Assembly: GCF_024171535.1 (NCBI RefSeq)
Contig: NZ_JALJZV010000001.1
Span: 487,625 to 551,624, forward strand
Length of the DNA: 64,000 bases
Source: Flavobacterium sp. HSC-61S13
GTDB taxonomy: Bacteria; Bacteroidota; Bacteroidia; Flavobacteriales; Flavobacteriaceae
Reading direction: 5' to 3'
Part shown: piece after piece, positions 16,875 through 26,632 of the stretch
Layout: every line of letters begins with the position of its first letter
Position numbering within the stretch: the stretch's first letter is position 1
Position numbers and translations under genes: made by a program
Notes under the pieces: generated by a model
Database searches by the model: none
Told to the model about the DNA's origin: nothing
Seen by the model: the letters and a program-made list of their open reading frames with translations, nothing else

Positions 16875-17879
16875 TTGGATCAGGTAATACAAATTACAAA
16901 AGATATCAAAGCAGGAACTATAGCACCCGTTTATTTTCTAATGGGTGAAGAACCGTATTATATCGATAAGTTATCTGAATTTATTGAAAAGAATATTTTA
17001 ACGGAAGATGAAAAGAGTTTTAATCAGATGGTGTTATATGGCAGAGACGTCAGTATGCAAGAGATTATTTCCAATGCCAAACGATTTCCTTTAATGGCCG
17101 AACGCCAGGTAATCATCGTAAAGGAGGCTCAGGAACTCATTAGAACTATTGATCAGCTAGACGATTATTTAGAGCATATACAACCAAGTACCGTATTGGT
17201 TTTTTGTTATAAATACAAAACCTTAGACAAACGTAAAAAGGTTTATAAAAACATTCAGAAAAAAGGCGTGCTTTACGAGAGTAAAAAGCTGCGGGAATAT
17301 CAGATTGAAGCTTGGTTAAAACGGGTGGTTTCCGGTAAGGGTTATAATATCGAACCCAAAGCCGCGGCGATGTTAGTAGAGTTTTTGGGTACGGATTTAA
17401 GTAAGATTGCTAACGAACTCGATAAGTTGACCATTATTTTGCCTAAAGGCAGTGAAATAACGGCAGAAGTGATTGAGCGCAATATTGGTATAAGCAAAGA
17501 TTTTAATAATTTCGAAATGATCAAAGCTATAGTAGATCGCGATCAATTAAAAGCCTATAAAATTGCGCATTACTTTTCACAAAACACCAAAAACAATCCT
17601 TTGGTTTTAACTTTAGGGTTGGTCTATTCGTATTTCTCTAAGCTGCTCTTGTATCATGGTCTTAAAGACAAGTCTGCTACCAATGTGGTTAAGAATTTAA
17701 AAATTAGTCAATACGGTCTTAAGGACTATGAAATCGGTTTTAAGAACTATCCAATGAGGAAGGTCAGTCAAATCATTTCAATTCTAAAGGATATCGACCT
17801 AAAGAACAAAGGAGTGGGGGCATCAGCCATGCCACAAGGGGATTTATTAAAGGAAATGCTAGCTAAAATTTTTAATTAA
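16875..17879 (+). CDS. holA: DNA polymerase III subunit delta
   Basis: This 334-residue protein opens DQVIQITKDIKAG...PVYFLMGEEPYYID, the usual start of Bacteroidota HolA, so the TTG at 16875 is taken as start. The next in-frame ATG (residue 24) would cut off the first strand of the AAA-like domain. Further family features are the RFPLMAERQVIIVKEAQ segment near residue 75 and the helical collar domain from about 215. HolA opens the sliding clamp in the clamp loader complex at the replication fork. It is followed after 11 bases by a small membrane protein gene. Confidence 0.92.
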   Translation: MDQVIQITKDIKAGTIAPVYFLMGEEPYYIDKLSEFIEKNILTEDEKSFNQMVLYGRDVSMQEIISNAKRFPLMAERQVIIVKEAQELIRTIDQLDDYLEHIQPSTVLVFCYKYKTLDKRKKVYKNIQKKGVLYESKKLREYQIEAWLKRVVSGKGYNIEPKAAAMLVEFLGTDLSKIANELDKLTIILPKGSEITAEVIERNIGISKDFNNFEMIKAIVDRDQLKAYKIAHYFSQNTKNNPLVLTLGLVYSYFSKLLLYHGLKDKSATNVVKNLKISQYGLKDYEIGFKNYPMRKVSQIISILKDIDLKNKGVGASAMPQGDLLKEMLAKIFN

Positions 17880-17890
17880 TATATTTTACC

Positions 17891-18079
17891 ATGAGTAACA
17901 AATGGAATAAAAACAAAATTTTGGGATGGGCAACACTGATCATGATTGCAATGGGAGTAATTTTAATAGCCTTAGGGATATTTAGATACAATGAAGTTGC
18001 CGGATGGGGATTTGTTGCAGTAGGAGTAGGATTCTTCGCTAATGCCTGGGTTTTTAGTGCACTTAAAGGAAGGGTGTAA
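17891..18079 (+). CDS. Small two-helix membrane protein (CAL67264-like)
   Basis: This 62-residue protein has two hydrophobic helices (about 12-30 and 36-56) and a short basic N-terminus, so it should lie in the inner membrane. I believe it belongs to the small flavobacterial family named after CAL67264, but this is from memory. It lies 11 bases after holA and before a terminator, so it is probably co-transcribed with holA. Function unknown. Confidence 0.7.
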   Translation: MSNKWNKNKILGWATLIMIAMGVILIALGIFRYNEVAGWGFVAVGVGFFANAWVFSALKGRV

Positions 18080-18105
18080 TTTTTTAAAATAAAGTATAAT
18101 AAAGA

Positions 18106-18135
18106 TAAAAAAGATCGGATAAACCGATCTTTTTG
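18106..18135. terminator. Terminator between the holA operon and the convergent small gene
   Basis: AAAAAGATCGG pairs with CCGATCTTTTT across a short A-rich loop. It can serve both directions. Confidence 0.8.
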
Positions 18136-18146
18136 TTGTTTTGAAC

Positions 18147-18362
18147 TTAAATCATATCGTAATCCAAGTGATTGCGATACAGTCTGATGGTACCATTTTC
18201 TAAGGTAACCAATAATTTGCCATGATCTGCCCAAACGGCATTGATAACAACATCTCCGATATGCATAGTTATTTCATCAACACCTTCCGAGTCTTTTAAA
18301 TGGACATTGGTGTTTTCTACTACAATATTGTTGGCAATAATTAATTTTTGACTGAATTCCAT
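18147..18362 (-). CDS. Small conserved-looking protein of unknown function
   Basis: This 71-residue, soluble, beta-rich, acidic protein is expressed opposite to holA. The composition and the ATG start look genuine, and it ends at a shared terminator. I do not recognise a family. The alternating pattern (VVINAVWADHGKLLVTLENG) suggests a small beta-barrel or WD-like blade. Confidence 0.6.
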   Translation of the reverse strand: MEFSQKLIIANNIVVENTNVHLKDSEGVDEITMHIGDVVINAVWADHGKLLVTLENGTIRLYRNHLDYDMI

Positions 18363-18747
18363 AAATGTGATTTTTCACTAATTTAATTAAAAAAAAGGGT
18401 ATTCAACAAATAACAAACTCCTATTTTTTGTAAGATTTTAATAACGCGATACGACAATTTTCCTAACAAGTTGATATGCTGCGAAATACTTTAAGTACAA
18501 ATTTATCAACTCCGGCAAATATTTTTTTGGATTTGTGAATCGCGCTTTTATTTGATAAAACGGTTAAAGGAGCCCGGCTCTTTTCCTTAAGGACAAAAAT
18601 CAGCATCAAAAACTCTTAGCGCTCTGGTAGGATTTATATTAAAACTTTATATTTCTTTTATCGCAAATAATGTATTAATTTTGATTTTTTGGAAAAGTTG
18701 GGTAAAACGGATCTAAAAAAAACACTTAAAAACTAATCAAACATTGT
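18363..18747. other. Divergent intergenic region upstream of ettA
   Basis: No gene is seen in these 385 bases. It carries the ettA promoter candidate at its right end and no clear repeats. Confidence 0.55.
18676..18683 (+). promoter_or_regulatory. Candidate -7 box for ettA
   Basis: TAATTTTG fits TAnnTTTG, 64 bases before the ettA ATG. A -33 element is not convincing. Confidence 0.4.
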
Positions 18748-20436
18748 ATGTCAGACGATAAAAAAGTTATTTTTTCAATGTCGAAGCTGAGTAAAACTTA
18801 TTCTTCGACCAATAAACAAGTCTTAAAAGATATTTATTTAAGCTTTTTCTATGGAGCAAAAATTGGTATTCTAGGTCTTAATGGTTCGGGAAAGTCTTCT
18901 TTGCTTAAGATTATTGCTGGAGTTGATAAAAACTATCAAGGAGATGTGGTTTTTGCTCCGGGATATACAGTTGGATATTTAGAACAAGAACCGATCTTAG
19001 ATGAGACCAAGACGGTTATTGAGATCGTCAAAGAAGGAGCTGCAGAAATTGTGGCTGTTTTGGAGGAGTTCAATAAAATCAACGATATGTTTGGTCTTCC
19101 AGAAGTTTATGAAGATGCAGATAAAATGCAGAAACTGATGGATCAGCAAGCGGTTTTACAAGATAAAATTGATGCTGCAGGAGGATGGGAATTAGAAACC
19201 AAGTTAGAAATAGCTATGGATGCATTAAGAACTCCAGAGCCCGACACTCCAATTAATATTCTATCAGGAGGAGAGCGCAGACGTGTGGCCTTATGTAGGT
19301 TGTTATTACAACAACCGGATGTATTGTTACTAGATGAGCCTACCAACCACTTAGATGCTGAATCGGTATTATGGTTAGAACAGCATTTACAACAATACCC
19401 AGGTACTGTTATCGCAGTAACGCATGATCGATACTTTTTGGATAATGTAGCTGGATGGATCTTAGAATTGGATCGAGGAGAGGGAATTCCTTGGAAAGGG
19501 AACTACAGCTCGTGGTTAGATCAAAAATCTACTCGTCTACGACAAGAGGAAAAAATAGCTTCTAAACGTCGAAAAAACTTGGAACGTGAGTTGGATTGGG
19601 TACGTCAAGGTGCCAAGGGAAGACAAACCAAACAGAAAGCACGTTTACAGAATTACGATAAATTATTAAATGAGGATCAAAAATCGTTAGAAGAGAATTT
19701 GGAAATATACATTCCGAATGGTCCCCGCTTAGGAACACAAGTTATCGAAGCCAAACACGTTTCTAAAGCATTTGGTGATAAATTGTTATATGAAGATTTA
19801 AACTTTACTTTACCACAGGCTGGAATCGTTGGTATTATCGGACCTAACGGTGCTGGTAAATCGACTATTTTCAGAATGATTATGAATGAACAGCAGCCAG
19901 ACTCAGGTTCATTCGAAATCGGAGAAACGGTTAAAATTGCTTATGTCGATCAATCGCACAGCAATATCGATCCCGAGAAAACAATCTGGGAGAATTTCTG
20001 TGATGGTCAAGAATTGATTATGATGGGAGGTAGACAAGTCAATTCAAGAGCTTATTTAAGCCGTTTTAACTTCGCTGGATCCGATCAAAATAAAAAAGTA
20101 GCCACTTTGTCTGGTGGAGAGCGTAACCGCCTTCACTTAGCCATGACTTTAAAAGAGGAAGGTAACGTATTATTACTGGATGAGCCTACCAACGACTTGG
20201 ACGTTAATACGCTACGTGCTTTAGAAGAAGGTTTAGACAACTTTGCTGGATGTGCAGTAATCATTTCCCACGATAGATGGTTCTTAGACCGTGTTTGTAC
20301 ACATATTCTAGCGTTCGAAAACGATTCTCAGGTTTATTTCTTTGAAGGATCCTTCTCTGAATATGAGGAAAATCGTAAAAAACGTTTTGGTGATGTGGCT
20401 CCGACACGTGTGAAATATAAAAAATTAATTAGATAG
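18748..20436 (+). CDS. ettA: Energy-dependent translational throttle protein EttA (ABC-F ATPase)
   Basis: This 562-residue soluble protein has two ABC domains and no membrane part. Walker A motifs are GLNGSGKSS (about 43) and GPNGAGKST (about 370), signatures LSGGERRRVAL and LSGGERNRLHL, Walker B LLLDEPTNHLD and LLLDEPTNDLD. A basic linker with KRRKNLERELDWVRQGAKGR lies between the domains, the ABC-F segment that reaches toward the ribosome P-site. The length and the extra arm in domain 1 match EttA rather than Uup or antibiotic-resistance ABC-Fs. It gates the first elongation steps according to ATP/ADP level. Confidence 0.93.
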   Translation: MSDDKKVIFSMSKLSKTYSSTNKQVLKDIYLSFFYGAKIGILGLNGSGKSSLLKIIAGVDKNYQGDVVFAPGYTVGYLEQEPILDETKTVIEIVKEGAAEIVAVLEEFNKINDMFGLPEVYEDADKMQKLMDQQAVLQDKIDAAGGWELETKLEIAMDALRTPEPDTPINILSGGERRRVALCRLLLQQPDVLLLDEPTNHLDAESVLWLEQHLQQYPGTVIAVTHDRYFLDNVAGWILELDRGEGIPWKGNYSSWLDQKSTRLRQEEKIASKRRKNLERELDWVRQGAKGRQTKQKARLQNYDKLLNEDQKSLEENLEIYIPNGPRLGTQVIEAKHVSKAFGDKLLYEDLNFTLPQAGIVGIIGPNGAGKSTIFRMIMNEQQPDSGSFEIGETVKIAYVDQSHSNIDPEKTIWENFCDGQELIMMGGRQVNSRAYLSRFNFAGSDQNKKVATLSGGERNRLHLAMTLKEEGNVLLLDEPTNDLDVNTLRALEEGLDNFAGCAVIISHDRWFLDRVCTHILAFENDSQVYFFEGSFSEYEENRKKRFGDVAPTRVKYKKLIR

Positions 20437-20462
20437 TTTTTCACTTTCTAAAATCAATACTT

Positions 20463-20499
20463 AAAGAGGTCGTATTTTAAAAATACGACCTCTTTTTTA
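20463..20499 (+). terminator. Terminator of ettA
   Basis: AAAGAGGTCGTATTTT pairs with AAAATACGACCTCTTT, followed by a T run. Confidence 0.88.
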
Positions 20500-20605
20500 T
20501 TATGGGTAATGTCGCGTTAAGAAAGCTTAAGATTCGAGTATTCGCATCTCATGAAGTAAAACTGTTTCGTATTTAGCCCCTTGAATACTGATACATTACG
20601 CTGTT

Positions 20606-21394
20606 TTACTTTTGAAGTTTTAATTCTTCTAAAACCGTTTTTAGCGCGGCATTAAACTCTTCGGGTTTCTCAAGCATCGGATAATGACCGGTTGCTTTAA
20701 TAACCATACTGTCGTAGTCTTTAAAGTATTTGTTATTGCTATTCAAATCAATGCCCTCCGAATCGGAAAGAATTCCTCTCACTGGAATAGTAATCATTTT
20801 AGACAGTTTCTGGACATCCATTTCATATAAAGGCTTCAATGCATTTATAGCCAGTTCAGAATCGTTTTGAAGGAATTCATTTTGAAGCTGTTGTTTTACT
20901 GCAATAGGCGTCTCTTCAACAAAAAGATAGGCCGGCATAATGTCTTCAATGGCTGATTTAAAGTCGTTACGGTAAAAATCAAACATGTACTGCTCGGCCT
21001 GTTCAGGTGTAAACACTTGATCTAAATCTTTTAAAGTATCTATTAAAATTAACGCTTTTACCTGAGGAAGATCTAAGGCTGCTTGAAGTACATATGCACC
21101 AGACATCGAATGTCCTACTAGTATAACATCGGCCACATTTATCTGGTTTACCACCGTTTTAATATCATCAGCATATTGTTCCGCAGTCCAATTCTTCCTA
21201 GTTCTATCGGATTTTCCATGCCCGCCTAAGTCTATTTTAACAACCGTATAGCTGTCCTTTAAAAAAGTCTCTTGACCGTTCCACCAATTGACGTTTCCAA
21301 GCCAACCGTGTACAAAAACGATCGCCGTATTTCCTTTGCCCGTTTCTGTGTAGTGCAATTTTACACCGTCTGTAGATAAAATATATTTTTCCAT
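20606..21394 (-). CDS. Alpha/beta hydrolase
   Basis: This 262-residue protein has the alpha/beta-hydrolase core: oxyanion segment FVHGWLGN (about 27-34), nucleophile S96 in GHSMSG and H237 in TGHYPM. The acid is probably the Asp of DSEGID near 211. It has no signal peptide, so it is cytoplasmic. The substrate is unknown; the family includes esterases, haloperoxidases and dehalogenases. It is probably transcribed alone. Confidence 0.88.
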   Translation of the reverse strand: MEKYILSTDGVKLHYTETGKGNTAIVFVHGWLGNVNWWNGQETFLKDSYTVVKIDLGGHGKSDRTRKNWTAEQYADDIKTVVNQINVADVILVGHSMSGAYVLQAALDLPQVKALILIDTLKDLDQVFTPEQAEQYMFDFYRNDFKSAIEDIMPAYLFVEETPIAVKQQLQNEFLQNDSELAINALKPLYEMDVQKLSKMITIPVRGILSDSEGIDLNSNNKYFKDYDSMVIKATGHYPMLEKPEEFNAALKTVLEELKLQK

Positions 21395-21445
21395 GGATAG
21401 GTTATTTATTCGTTCTTTATGAGAGCTGTTTTATGGACCCGTTTT

Positions 21446-21973
21446 CTAACTCAATAATATACGTGCTTCTTCCTTAACAGTTAATAAGGCAGTAGCTATC
21501 GGATTATTTTCTGGAAAACTACTTTTAAGTAAAGCTTGACGCAAATCGTTGGCGTCGCGATTATGCTGATTAGCAGCTTGAGTACTTATTTCTTGTACTA
21601 ATTTATTCTTAGCATTTTTAACCACAGTCCAAAGATTTTCTGAAATATAAATCTGTTGTGATAAATTGTATTCAAACTCCTGTTCTATATGTTGTACTAA
21701 TAAGGTTTCATAAGCGGTTTTTCCCAATGAAATTGGAGCGATACGAACCAATAGATTCTTTAAATCGTTGCGTTCTAGAAAGAGTGTTAATCTTTCGTAT
21801 GCTTGTAAGCGCAAGGTAAATTTATCTTTTTCTAGATTTTGAGTCGGCACAGCGGCAGACTCTCTTTTGTCATTTTGTTTGACAAATTCTGAAAAATAAA
21901 AATACGCAACAGCACCTGTAACTATGGCTGGAAAAGTGTAGGAAAAAGTCTCTAATAAAAAATCAAACTGCAT
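21446..21973 (-). CDS. DUF7935-like protein with one N-terminal membrane helix
   Basis: From the ATG at 21973 (MQFDFLLETFSYTFPAIV) this is a 175-residue protein with one membrane helix (about 8-28) and a soluble helical domain. The frame could extend 13 residues upstream, but the shorter start gives a cleaner N-terminus. I think it belongs to a flavobacterial family labelled DUF7935, from memory. It lies divergently next to the UvrD-like helicase. No catalytic motif seen. Confidence 0.7.
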   Translation of the reverse strand: MQFDFLLETFSYTFPAIVTGAVAYFYFSEFVKQNDKRESAAVPTQNLEKDKFTLRLQAYERLTLFLERNDLKNLLVRIAPISLGKTAYETLLVQHIEQEFEYNLSQQIYISENLWTVVKNAKNKLVQEISTQAANQHNRDANDLRQALLKSSFPENNPIATALLTVKEEARILLS

Positions 21974-22102
21974 AGTTTCAAACGGATTAAGTAAATACCA
22001 AAATAAACACAATTTTGCTAGACTATCAAAATTTTTTTAAGCCGTTAAAAAACTTGTTATAACGGCTAAGGAGTAGTATTTTTGAATTTTGGGATCGAAA
22101 TT

Positions 22103-24433
22103 ATGCAAAACTATATAAGTCAATTGAATGAGGCGCAACAAGCGCCTGTACTACAGAAGGATGGGCCAATGATTGTGATCGCTGGAGCAGGCTCGGGAAA
22201 AACCCGTGTTTTGACTTTGCGCATTGCCTATTTAATGCATCAAGGCGTCGACGCTTTTAATATTCTTTCGCTAACCTTTACCAATAAGGCAGCGCGGGAG
22301 ATGAAAACACGTATTTCGCAAATCGTAGGAAGTTCGGAAGCCAAGAATCTTTGGATGGGAACTTTTCACTCGGTATTTGCTAAAATATTGCGTTCAGAAG
22401 CTGATAAATTGGGATATCCTTCCAATTTTACGATTTACGACTCACAAGACAGTTTACGTTTGATTGGGCAAATCATCAAGGAGATGCAGTTGGATAGAGA
22501 TGTATATAAACCCAAACAAGTTTTGAGCAGAATTTCATCCTTTAAGAACAGCTTGATTACAGTCAAGGCATACTACGATAATCCTGATTTACAAGAAGCA
22601 GATGCGATGAGTAAAAAACCTCGTATGGGGGAAATATATCAACATTATGTGGACCGTTGTTTTAAATCTGGAGCCATGGATTTTGACGATTTACTGTTGA
22701 AAACCAATGAGCTGTTAACGCGTTTTCCAGACGTTTTAATGAAATACCAAGATCGTTTTAGATATATTTTAGTGGATGAGTACCAAGATACGAATCACTC
22801 TCAATATTTAATTGTGAGAGCCTTATCGGATCGCTTTCACAACATTTGTGTTGTTGGAGATGATGCACAAAGTATTTATGCCTTCCGCGGTGCCAATATC
22901 AATAATATCTTAAACTTTCAAAAGGATTACGAAAACGTACAAACCTATCGTTTGGAACAAAACTACCGTTCTTCGAAAAACATTGTAGAAGCTGCCAATA
23001 CCATAATAGATAAGAATAAAGTCAAACTGGAAAAAATCGTTTGGACCGCCAACGACTTTGGACCTAAGATAAAAGTACACCGTTCTTTGACTGATGGAGA
23101 AGAGGGACGATTTGTAGCCGGAACCATTTTTGAGGAAAAAATGCGCAACCAGCAAAAGAATGGTGATTTTGCTATTCTATATCGCACCAATGCGCAATCT
23201 CGAGCGATGGAGGATGCCCTGAGAAAAAGAGATATTCCGTATCGAATTTATGGAGGATTGTCTTTTTACCAACGTAAAGAGGTGAAGGACGTTTTAAGTT
23301 ATTTGCGCTTGGTAATCAATCCTAAAGACGAAGAAGCTTTGGTACGTGTAATCAATTATCCCGCTCGTGGAATTGGCCACACTACAATCGATAAATTGAC
23401 CATTGCTGCCAATCACTATAAGCGATCGATCTATGAAATCATGGAACACATTGATAAAATCGACTTGAAGATTACTGCGGGAACAAAAAATAAATTGACG
23501 GATTTTGTCAATATGATTAAAAGCTTCCAAATCTTAAATGAAAATCAAGATGCGTACTTCTTAACGGATCACGTTGCTAAGAAATCGGGATTGGTTCAAG
23601 AATTGAAAAAAGATGGTACTCCCGAGGGAATTACCAAAATGGAAAATATAGAAGAATTACTAAACGGTATCAAAGACTTCACTGATGGACAGAAAGAGGT
23701 TGATGGTGCGCGAGGAGCATTAAGTGAATTTATGGAAGATGTTGCTTTGGCGACGGATCTCGATAACGACAAAGGCGATGACGACCGCGTAGCTTTGATG
23801 ACGATTCACTTGGCGAAAGGTTTGGAATTTCCAACGGTATTTTGTGTCGGAATGGAAGAGGATTTATTCCCGAGTGCTATGAGTATGAGTACGCGTAGTG
23901 AACTAGAAGAGGAGCGAAGGTTGTTTTATGTTGCCTTGACCCGAGCAGAGCATCAAGCTTATTTGACCTATGCACAATCTCGTTATCGTTGGGGAAAATT
24001 AGTAGATAGTGAACCTTCTCGATTTATAGAAGAAATAGATTCTCAGTATTTGGAATACTTAACGCCTACGGAAACCAATTACCGCTACAAACCGCGTATC
24101 AATAGTGATATTTTTGGCGATGTCGATAAATCTAAACTGCGTCAACAAAAACCGCTAAGTGGAACACCTCCAAGCACTTTACAACAAGAAGACACTGTTG
24201 ACCACAATATTCGCCGATTAAAACCTGTCACATCCCATGCGGGACCGACCGTTAAATCAAACGTAGACTATGGATTAGAAGTCGGTCAAATTGTGATGCA
24301 TGAACGATTTGGTAAAGGATTGATTGTTAATCTAGAAGGAGCAGGAGCTGATAAAAAAGCAGAAATTAAATTTGATGTGGGCGGGTTAAAGAAATTGCTA
24401 TTACGATTTGCAAAATTGCAAATTTTAGGCTAA
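22103..24433 (+). CDS. UvrD/PcrA-family ATP-dependent DNA helicase
   Basis: This is a 776-residue superfamily 1A helicase. Motifs in order: GAGSGKTR (Walker A, about 28), FTNKAAREMK, VDEYQDTN (motif II), VGDDAQSIYAFRGA (III), LEQNYRSS (IV), MTIHLAKGLEFP (V) and YVALTRAEH (VI). The C-terminal 130 residues carry the basic tail and final Tudor-like part (GQIVMHERFGKGLI) found in PcrA/UvrD for RNA polymerase contact. A TTG at 22082 would add seven residues; the ATG at 22103 is preferred. It translocates 3'-5' and acts in repair and replication restart. Confidence 0.93.
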   Translation: MQNYISQLNEAQQAPVLQKDGPMIVIAGAGSGKTRVLTLRIAYLMHQGVDAFNILSLTFTNKAAREMKTRISQIVGSSEAKNLWMGTFHSVFAKILRSEADKLGYPSNFTIYDSQDSLRLIGQIIKEMQLDRDVYKPKQVLSRISSFKNSLITVKAYYDNPDLQEADAMSKKPRMGEIYQHYVDRCFKSGAMDFDDLLLKTNELLTRFPDVLMKYQDRFRYILVDEYQDTNHSQYLIVRALSDRFHNICVVGDDAQSIYAFRGANINNILNFQKDYENVQTYRLEQNYRSSKNIVEAANTIIDKNKVKLEKIVWTANDFGPKIKVHRSLTDGEEGRFVAGTIFEEKMRNQQKNGDFAILYRTNAQSRAMEDALRKRDIPYRIYGGLSFYQRKEVKDVLSYLRLVINPKDEEALVRVINYPARGIGHTTIDKLTIAANHYKRSIYEIMEHIDKIDLKITAGTKNKLTDFVNMIKSFQILNENQDAYFLTDHVAKKSGLVQELKKDGTPEGITKMENIEELLNGIKDFTDGQKEVDGARGALSEFMEDVALATDLDNDKGDDDRVALMTIHLAKGLEFPTVFCVGMEEDLFPSAMSMSTRSELEEERRLFYVALTRAEHQAYLTYAQSRYRWGKLVDSEPSRFIEEIDSQYLEYLTPTETNYRYKPRINSDIFGDVDKSKLRQQKPLSGTPPSTLQQEDTVDHNIRRLKPVTSHAGPTVKSNVDYGLEVGQIVMHERFGKGLIVNLEGAGADKKAEIKFDVGGLKKLLLRFAKLQILG

Positions 24434-24460
24434 CTTATACCGTAGTAAACACGAAATATT

Positions 24461-25081
24461 ATGGCAAAATTCATTAAAATATATCCCGACAATCCCAACG
24501 CTAAGGAAATTGCGAAAGTAGTAACCATCCTTAGAAATGGGGGATTGGTGATCTATCCAACTGATACCGTTTACGGTTTAGGCTGTGATATAACGAACTC
24601 AAAAGCATTAGAAAAAATAGCAAAAATCAAGGGGATCAAACTCGATAAAGCTAATTTTTCATTTGTTTGTCATGATTTGAGCAATATATCGGATTATGTT
24701 AAACAGATCGAAACATCGACTTTTAAGATTTTAAAGCGCAGTTTACCCGGTCCTTACACTTTTATTCTTCCCGGAAACAATAACCTTCCCAAAGAGTTCA
24801 AAAAGAAAAAAACCGTTGGTATACGTGTACCCGATAACAGCATTGCGTTAGAATTAGTTCGACAGTTGGGTAATCCCATTGTATCTACCTCAATTTATGA
24901 TGAAGATACTTTGGTTGAATATACCACCGATCCAGAATTGATTTTTGAAAAATGGCAAAACATCGTCGATGTAGTCATCGATGGTGGTTTCGGAGATAAT
25001 CAAGCCTCTACTATAATAGATCTGTCTGGTCCCGAACCCGAAGTCATCAGAGAAGGTAAAGGAAGTATTGACGTTTTTTAG
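24461..25081 (+). CDS. YciO-branch member of the Sua5/YrdC (threonylcarbamoyl-AMP synthase) family
   Basis: This 206-residue protein has the YrdC fold, with GLVIYPTDTVYGLGCDI (about 28-45) and the KIKG segment. The following text (NFSFVCHDLSNISDYV, then RSLPGPYTFIL) is like E. coli YciO rather than TsaC. It may make threonylcarbamoyl-AMP for tRNA t6A37, or be a YciO-type paralogue whose cellular role is debated. It follows the helicase gene by 27 bases and ends at a terminator, so both are probably one transcript. Confidence 0.85.
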   Translation: MAKFIKIYPDNPNAKEIAKVVTILRNGGLVIYPTDTVYGLGCDITNSKALEKIAKIKGIKLDKANFSFVCHDLSNISDYVKQIETSTFKILKRSLPGPYTFILPGNNNLPKEFKKKKTVGIRVPDNSIALELVRQLGNPIVSTSIYDEDTLVEYTTDPELIFEKWQNIVDVVIDGGFGDNQASTIIDLSGPEPEVIREGKGSIDVF

Positions 25082-25120
25082 ATTTTAAAAAGCTGTCTTC
25101 TTAGACAGCTTTTTAAAATC
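25082..25120. terminator. Terminator after the YciO-like gene
   Basis: A long stem (ATTTTAAAAAGCTGTCT with AGACAGCTTTTTAAAAT) with a 4-base loop. It works for either strand and also fits the convergent gene at 25173. Confidence 0.85.
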
Positions 25121-25172
25121 TACATCAATTGGTGTTTTTATAGGTAATTTACTTCGATTATAATAAAACTCT

Positions 25173-26177
25173 TTAATTCGAATTCCTTTCCTTTAGTGTG
25201 ATAAAATAATCAAACTTGGTGTTGAGTATAAGCGACATTTGATTATATAATCGACTATCAAAGATGATTTCATTTAAAAATTGATCGGATTGTGTAAGAT
25301 CTTGATCGTATAAAATATCAAAGCTTTCTTTTTTGCCGAGGCATACTAAAATTATATCTTGTATATAAAAGGAGTACTTATTGCCTTGATTATCATAGAA
25401 ATTAGTATTCCTTGGAAGATAATATAAGAACGATCTCAAATGATCAACGGGTAGCAATTGATTGTTCCATACATGCCCATTACAATATTGATGGACAAAT
25501 TTTACGATAGCATCTGAATCTGCTGCTAGTCCATCTTGATAAATAGCATCACTAAGAGCTAGAAATCTACGATCAAATAACCATTTCACTATGAGATTGG
25601 CACATCTTTTACTAAAAGCGAAAGACTCTTGATTATACCTACTTTCGAAATATACGCTTGATATTAATTCGGATTGCTCAATAACTGATACGTTACTAGA
25701 TGCAGACAAATTCTTTTTTTTATCCCAAGTATAAAATACTTTAAGCACTGTATCGGGATCCATTTTCATCTCATAAATAGACTCATCGCTATACGTACTA
25801 GCAGCTTCACCCATAATTTTCTCTATGGCTTCTACGGAAAGAATGGGAGCGGGGATTACATCCCAAAAATCTTGAGGTTTGGGATCTGGTTTCTTAGCAG
25901 AATCCTCCTGGTGCGTAAATTGTATGCTAGACAAGTAAGCAACAAATTTATAATCGTCGTTCTTAGGGCTTATAGGCGGCTGAAATCGATCATTTGTAAT
26001 GTCGTATTTAAACCAGAAGGAAATGTTTAGTGGTTTGTAGATAATACTTTTAGACCCTTGGTTGGGAGTAATTGTTTTGGGTAGTTTACCCAATTGATAT
26101 TTTTCAAAAAACATCAGCAGTTTAGGATCATTCGATGCCAGCCCAATTAATTCTATTAAGTCACTTTGTTTCATCAT
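25173..26177 (-). CDS. Uncharacterised protein, possibly a toxin-immunity type
   Basis: This 334-residue soluble protein has no signal peptide and no catalytic motif I can see. The N-terminal part (LIELIGLASNDPKLLMFFEKY, then SPKNDDYKFVAYLSSIQF) reminds me of immunity-like proteins found next to Rhs/polymorphic toxins in flavobacteria, but no toxin gene is in view. It is flanked by noncoding DNA on the right. Function not assigned. Confidence 0.6.
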   Translation of the reverse strand: MMKQSDLIELIGLASNDPKLLMFFEKYQLGKLPKTITPNQGSKSIIYKPLNISFWFKYDITNDRFQPPISPKNDDYKFVAYLSSIQFTHQEDSAKKPDPKPQDFWDVIPAPILSVEAIEKIMGEAASTYSDESIYEMKMDPDTVLKVFYTWDKKKNLSASSNVSVIEQSELISSVYFESRYNQESFAFSKRCANLIVKWLFDRRFLALSDAIYQDGLAADSDAIVKFVHQYCNGHVWNNQLLPVDHLRSFLYYLPRNTNFYDNQGNKYSFYIQDIILVCLGKKESFDILYDQDLTQSDQFLNEIIFDSRLYNQMSLILNTKFDYFITLKERNSN

Positions 26178-26632
26178 TACTATACATTTTAAGACACTTT
26201 TTACTTTTAAATAACCAGCAAATGGTATCCACTAAGCAATGATGATCTACTAAAAACAAGATCAATCATCCGCAACGTATCAAAAGCCATTCCTGCACTA
26301 TCATTTCAATAATAAAAGCAAGTTTAGCCTATTTTTAGATAATTAATTATAGTCGATTGGTATTTAGTGTCTTTCACTTGGCGTTTCGTTAATTCCAAAC
26401 TCTTGCCGTATTGTTTTGTTATAAAAATGAAGAAAATCATAGGCTTCTTAAATCGGTGATTACTGACAGTAAAATAACTAACAACGCTTTAAAAAACGAT
26501 TGTCAAAACAATACTTTAGTTCCCTAAATAGAAACAGTCAAAAAACAGATAAGTAGTAAAAATATTAGGCTTTTCCATTGAAGTTTGTTATTTTTGTAAT
26601 CAGTTTATATTTAAAGCTAAACATATTTCACT
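26178..26632. other. Intergenic region upstream of sucC
   Basis: No gene is seen in 455 bases. It contains the sucC promoter candidate at 26589 and, presumably, the leftward promoter of the gene at 25173. Confidence 0.5.
26589..26596 (+). promoter_or_regulatory. Candidate -7 box for sucC
   Basis: TATTTTTG fits TAnnTTTG, 36 bases before the sucC start, giving a leader of about 33 bases. Confidence 0.5.
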
